Source: Candidatus Thalassospirochaeta sargassi | GTDB taxonomy: Bacteria; Spirochaetota; Spirochaetia; UBA9216 | Assembly: GCA_028532855.1 (NCBI GenBank) | Contig: JAQQAL010000010.1 | Coordinates: 124,001 to 188,000, forward strand | Length of the DNA: 64,000 nucleotides | Direction: 5' to 3' | Shown: piece by piece, positions 62,295 to 64,000 of the stretch | Layout: the number at the start of each line of letters is the position of its first letter | Numbering within the stretch: the first letter of the stretch is position 1 | Notes under the pieces: model-generated | Seen by the model: only the letters and a program-made list of their open reading frames with translations | Database searches by the model: none | What the model was told of the DNA's origin: nothing | Translations under genes and position numbers: made by a program

Positions 62295-63359
62295 TTACCA
62301 GCTGTCTAGCGGGCTGCGGATTCGGTTTATATCTTTTTTTGTAACATGTGTGTATATTTCTGTTGTTTTGGAACTTTTATGTCCGAGAAGTTCCTGGATG
62401 TATCGCAGGTCTACTCCGTCTTCAAGCAAGTGGGTCGCAAAGGCGTGGCGCAGTGAATGAATGCTGACGTTTTTTACTATGTCTACCCTGCTGCATGCAG
62501 TTTTAAACACTACCTGAGCGGTTCTGATGCTTAAGTGGGTATGTTCTTTTGCTCCTGGGAAAAGCCATTCCTGTAGAAATACTCTGTTTTTATAGCGCTC
62601 ATATATTACTGCAGCTTTTTCTGAGAGCATGACGTATCTACTTTTTTTTCCTTTAGAGTTCCTGATATGAATCATCATTCTTTCAGTATCTATATCTGTG
62701 TTTTTCAGGTTTACAGCTTCGCTGACTCTAAGTCCGGCACTGTAAATCAGGGAAAGAAGAAAATGATGTTTTATATTCATGGTTCCTTTTTCAATAATGA
62801 GTTTAACCTCATTTCTTGAAAGGATGTCGGGGTAATTTTGTGTTTTTTTTGGTAGTGGGATTTTATCTGCAGGGTTACGTTTTATAGTTTTAAGACCGTG
62901 GTTGTAGTAACATTTTAAGGCACTTATGCATTGTGCAATCCAGGCGCTTGAGCAGCCGGTAAGGTTTTTCATTTTTTCTATATATAGGGTGATATCCTCA
63001 GTTGTGATTTCTTCAGGTTTTAAACCTGTCCTCTTGAAAAACCATTGTATTTGATTCTGGTATACAGTAATTGTTTTAGCACTGTAATTTTTTAGTTTCA
63101 TCCATCGCAGCATTTGAACTATTGGTGTTTCACGCCCCTGTCTCCAGGCTGGTTTTGCGGGGTAATTAAAAAGACCTGTGTTATATATTTCCTTGAGAAA
63201 GAGTTGGGTGTTTGAATCGCGGTTTGGATATATCCAGATTTTATCATCCGGGAGCCATTTCCGTCCTGGTATTTTCTTTATAGCGTTTATTATTTGCTCG
63301 TTGTAGTCTGCTGAGACCGAAAGATAATCCCTGTTTTTTTCGGTTATTTTTATTATCAT
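62295..63359 (-). CDS. Tyrosine recombinase heading the cassette array (Xer-like spacing)
   Basis: 354 residues. The N-terminal 45 residues (PGRKWLPDDKIWIYP) resemble a HARP-like DNA-binding motif. A SAM-like core-binding domain follows (about 75-165), then the catalytic domain with Arg in SAGLRVSEA (about 211), Lys in SKGKKSR, HSLRH (His 301/Arg 304), LLGHKS (His 327) and Tyr in EIYTHV (about 336). It ends RIRSPLDSW, as IntI proteins do. The two arginines are about 93 residues apart, as in XerD (about 99) and unlike IntI1 (about 134), so the IntI-specific insertion seems absent. Confidence 0.85.
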   Translation of the reverse strand: MIIKITEKNRDYLSVSADYNEQIINAIKKIPGRKWLPDDKIWIYPNRDSNTQLFLKEIYNTGLFNYPAKPAWRQGRETPIVQMLRWMKLKNYSAKTITVYQNQIQWFFKRTGLKPEEITTEDITLYIEKMKNLTGCSSAWIAQCISALKCYYNHGLKTIKRNPADKIPLPKKTQNYPDILSRNEVKLIIEKGTMNIKHHFLLSLIYSAGLRVSEAVNLKNTDIDTERMMIHIRNSKGKKSRYVMLSEKAAVIYERYKNRVFLQEWLFPGAKEHTHLSIRTAQVVFKTACSRVDIVKNVSIHSLRHAFATHLLEDGVDLRYIQELLGHKSSKTTEIYTHVTKKDINRIRSPLDSW

Positions 63360-63409
63360 GTTTTTACCTTAATTAAATTATATCATATATTGGCGGTTTT
63401 ACCGGAAAA

Positions 63410-63512
63410 AGTCTTACGCGTCAGGGATGGAAGCGGTATCCCTGTGAAACAGGATTCAAGCGGACAGCCCGACCGCTGCCGGCGCTTCGGCGGCTGTGGT
63501 GACGCCCGGCTT
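63410..63512. repeat. GC-rich hairpin repeat
   Basis: Contains GCGTCAGGGA (shared with the repeat at 23409-23573) and stems such as GCCGGCGCTTCGGCGGC. Lies between the divergent recombinase and aldo/keto reductase genes. Confidence 0.4.
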
Positions 63513-63519
63513 CTTATGT

Positions 63520-63525
63520 TATAAT
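63520..63525 (+). promoter_or_regulatory. -10 box of the aldo/keto reductase, leaderless
   Basis: A consensus TATAAT ends 6 bp before the ATG at 63532, which places the transcription start on the ATG. No Shine-Dalgarno sequence and no good -35. Confidence 0.45.
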
Positions 63526-63531
63526 GCTTTT

Positions 63532-64000
63532 ATGAAATATAGAGATTTTGGAAAGACGGGTGCTGAGGTTTCGGTGCTTGGGTTTGGCTGTATGAGGCTT
63601 CCTCTTGTTGAGGGGTCTGATACTGATGTTGATTTTGAGGAAAGTCGGCGGATTATCAGGCGCGGGATTGATTTGGGCGTAAACTATATAGATACTGCAT
63701 GGCCGTACCATAATGGAATGAGCGAGGAGATTGTCGGGCGTGTTCTTGAGGATGGTTACCGGGAGAAGGTTTATATTGCTACCAAAATGCCGTCGTGGCT
63801 GGTGAAAGGTCGGGAGGATATGGATGATTTTCTTGACAGGCAGTTAGAGCGGCTTCAGACTGATTATATTGATTTTTATCTGATTCATACTCTTAATAAG
63901 ATGTCGTGGTCGAAGCTTAAGGAGCTGGGGCTGTTTGATTTTATTGAGAAGGCTAAGGCCTCAGGAAAGATAAGGCATATTGGTTTTTCTTTTCATGATG
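63532..64000 (+). CDS. Aldo/keto reductase, N-terminal part
   Basis: 156 codons to the window edge: MKYRDFGKTGAEVSVLGFG, catalytic Asp and Tyr in YIDTAWPYHNGMSEE, Lys in VYIATKMPSW, His in DFYLIHTLNK. Resembles the AKR subgroup with C-terminal 4Fe-4S domains, but that end is outside the window. Confidence 0.85.
   Translation, partial: MKYRDFGKTGAEVSVLGFGCMRLPLVEGSDTDVDFEESRRIIRRGIDLGVNYIDTAWPYHNGMSEEIVGRVLEDGYREKVYIATKMPSWLVKGREDMDDFLDRQLERLQTDYIDFYLIHTLNKMSWSKLKELGLFDFIEKAKASGKIRHIGFSFHD

Noticed and set aside
61787-62460. Plus-strand ORFs of 73-101 codons over C3 and the recombinase end
   Set aside because: They read attC or antisense recombinase sequence and oppose every cassette gene.

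Overview
The window most likely comes from a spirochaete of the Treponema/Spirochaeta type. This is inferred from several things: two sugar-binding proteins whose signal peptides end in a cysteine-free GGQQE or GQQE motif, RbsABC- and YesMN-type sugar loci, and a cassette array arranged like the reversed integron described from Treponema denticola. No rRNA, tRNA or CRISPR array was seen.

Layout. 1-8.5 kb holds housekeeping genes: a TamB/AsmA-like envelope protein running off the left edge, thymidylate kinase, a GAF/HD-GYP phosphodiesterase, an HI0933-type flavoprotein, a HAD phosphatase, the RbgA GTPase and an MFS transporter. 8.5-21 kb is a sugar or polyol catabolic locus. It has a sigma-54 activator, a DERA aldolase, and an eight-gene operon (binding protein, ABC ATPase, permease, two FGGY kinases, aldo/keto reductase, PfkB kinase, zinc dehydrogenase) behind a textbook -24/-12 promoter. 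21-29 kb holds a B12-dependent ribonucleotide reductase, thiol peroxidase, a tiny gene with an in-frame TGA and a SECIS-like hairpin (candidate selenoprotein), an FG-GAP lipoprotein and a MrfA/MrfB DNA-repair pair. 29-36.5 kb is a mix of small genes. 36.7-45.3 kb is one operon of a two-component system and sugar ABC transporter parts, one ATPase being degenerate. 45.4-49 kb is a ykoFEDC-type thiamine-precursor transporter behind a TPP riboswitch.

49-62.3 kb is a gene-cassette array. Imperfect palindromes resembling attC separate co-oriented minus-strand cassettes: a Vat-like acetyltransferase, a GFA protein, a membrane protein, a lyase-like lipoprotein, YefM-YoeB toxin-antitoxin, Nif3, Mrr, and three related cassettes without an ORF. 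Four insertion sequences and a remnant of a fifth have invaded it. The array starts about 80 bp past the stop of a tyrosine recombinase (62295-63359) on the same strand, so the recombinase points into the array, opposite to classical integrons. That recombinase has Xer-like spacing of its catalytic residues and seems to lack the insertion typical of IntI. The two ends of each intact cassette carry a cassette-specific inverted repeat (for example 26 of 27 bases for Nif3), which would join into one extended hairpin only in the excised circle. The window ends in an aldo/keto reductase gene cut by the right edge.
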